64,000 nucleotides of DNA, taken from the NCBI RefSeq assembly GCF_027492855.1, contig NZ_JAPUDY010000051.1, positions 1 through 64,000 of the forward strand, written 5' to 3'. This stretch comes from Acidovorax sp. (lineage in GTDB: Bacteria; Pseudomonadota; Gammaproteobacteria; Burkholderiales; Burkholderiaceae_C). Below are positions 63,863-64,000 of this stretch, one piece after another. A program made the translations under genes and the position numbers. Below the pieces are notes generated by a model. The model was not told the origin of the DNA. It ran no database searches and saw only the letters and a list, made by a program, of their open reading frames with translations. Within the stretch, counting starts at the first letter, position 1; every line of letters begins with the position of its first letter.

Positions 63863-64000
63863 CTACGCAGGCGCAATCTGTACCCCGATGTCGGCGGGCG
63901 GCGCATGGTGCAGGCTGCTGGTGACCAATGCATCAACGCCGGTGGCCGCATAGTCGGCGGCATTGCCAGCGTGCACGCCACCGGCCGCCAGCAGCGCCAG
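63863..64000 (-). CDS. modD: ModD-like protein (nicotinate-nucleotide pyrophosphorylase homologue), C-terminal end
   Basis: Only the last 45 codons are in the window: [20 protein letters not shown], then GVDALVTSSLHHAPPADIGV and a short tail ending QIAPA before TAG (63863-63865). This matches the end of ModD/QPRTase-like proteins (GG-hNaxxYaxtGvdxivtSaxxxaxPaDixV). It lies directly upstream of modE on the same strand, typical of mod loci. The 5' part lies outside the window. Confidence 0.72.
   Translation of the reverse strand: MALLAAGGVHAGNAADYAATGVDALVTSSLHHAPPADIGVQIAPA

Overview
This window is G+C-rich chromosomal DNA from a betaproteobacterium of the order Burkholderiales, most likely family Comamonadaceae (Acidovorax-like). 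The inference rests on gene order (ilvB-ilvN-ilvC-pssA-leuA, dnaX-ybaB-recR, mltD-gloB-yafS-like-rnhA), on Burkholderiales-typical unknown families (DUF1631, DUF3619, DUF3106, DUF2889), and on a dispersed palindromic repeat with a core close to AGCGCTTGATNNATCAAGCGCT that recurs about 14 times. No complete prophage, insertion sequence, CRISPR array or plasmid function is visible.

Layout. 0-2.6 kb: the 3' part of tRNA-Asn, then the two N-degron transferases aat and bpt and an IclR regulator. 2.6-10.2 kb (minus strand): pbpG, then the branched-chain amino-acid block ilvB-ilvN-ilvC, pssA and leuA; leuA is preceded by a leucine-rich leader peptide and an attenuator-like terminator. 10.5-14.0 kb (plus): a tight run of ECF-type sigma factor, DUF3619 membrane protein, DUF3106 protein, RDD protein, diacylglycerol kinase and a LOG-family protein. 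14.1-17.5 kb: glnB and nadE, divergent from a FemAB-like acyltransferase. 17.5-24.7 kb: three methyl-accepting chemotaxis proteins and a CheW, interrupted by an alpha/beta hydrolase. 24.9-30.2 kb: soluble pyrophosphatase ppa divergent from the membrane proton-pumping pyrophosphatase hppA, then a DUF1631 protein.

30.3-36.8 kb: a TetR regulator with two matching palindromic operators faces an operon of a PF10118 protein, TolC-like, HlyD-like and two ABC-2 permeases, with no ATPase. 36.8-41.2 kb: an Mpo1-like membrane protein, a Crp/Fnr regulator, and an aldehyde dehydrogenase, DUF2889, SDR cluster. 41.2-46.5 kb: molybdenum cofactor genes (moaA, mobA, moeA) with a GNAT and a thioredoxin-like gene, divergent from an exported PilJ-domain protein, with an FNR-type box between them. 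46.5-53.4 kb (minus): a CoA-ligase/enoyl-CoA hydratase pair and an RND efflux pump with its adaptor. 53.6-57.5 kb: rnhA, a methyltransferase, gloB, mltD and a DUF3096 peptide. 57.6-64 kb: an orphan Tat-exported substrate-binding protein, a MAPEG protein, recR, ybaB, dnaX, the 4.5S SRP RNA, the molybdate regulator modE and the 3' end of modD.

The most unusual signals are: (1) the dispersed palindromic repeat lies in frame inside four conserved genes (nadE, the FemAB-like gene, moeA, dnaX), and also supplies a stop codon (DUF2889) and a start codon (ABC permease), resembling the Rickettsia palindromic elements; (2) a leucine leader/attenuator in front of leuA; (3) an A9 run in dnaX at the point where a gamma-type short form would end; (4) divergent gloB and methyltransferase genes whose start codons overlap; (5) a sigma factor coupled to a single-TM DUF3619 protein and a DUF3106 protein, organised like a sigma/anti-sigma/sensor module. 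All calls come from reading the sequence; no database search was run.
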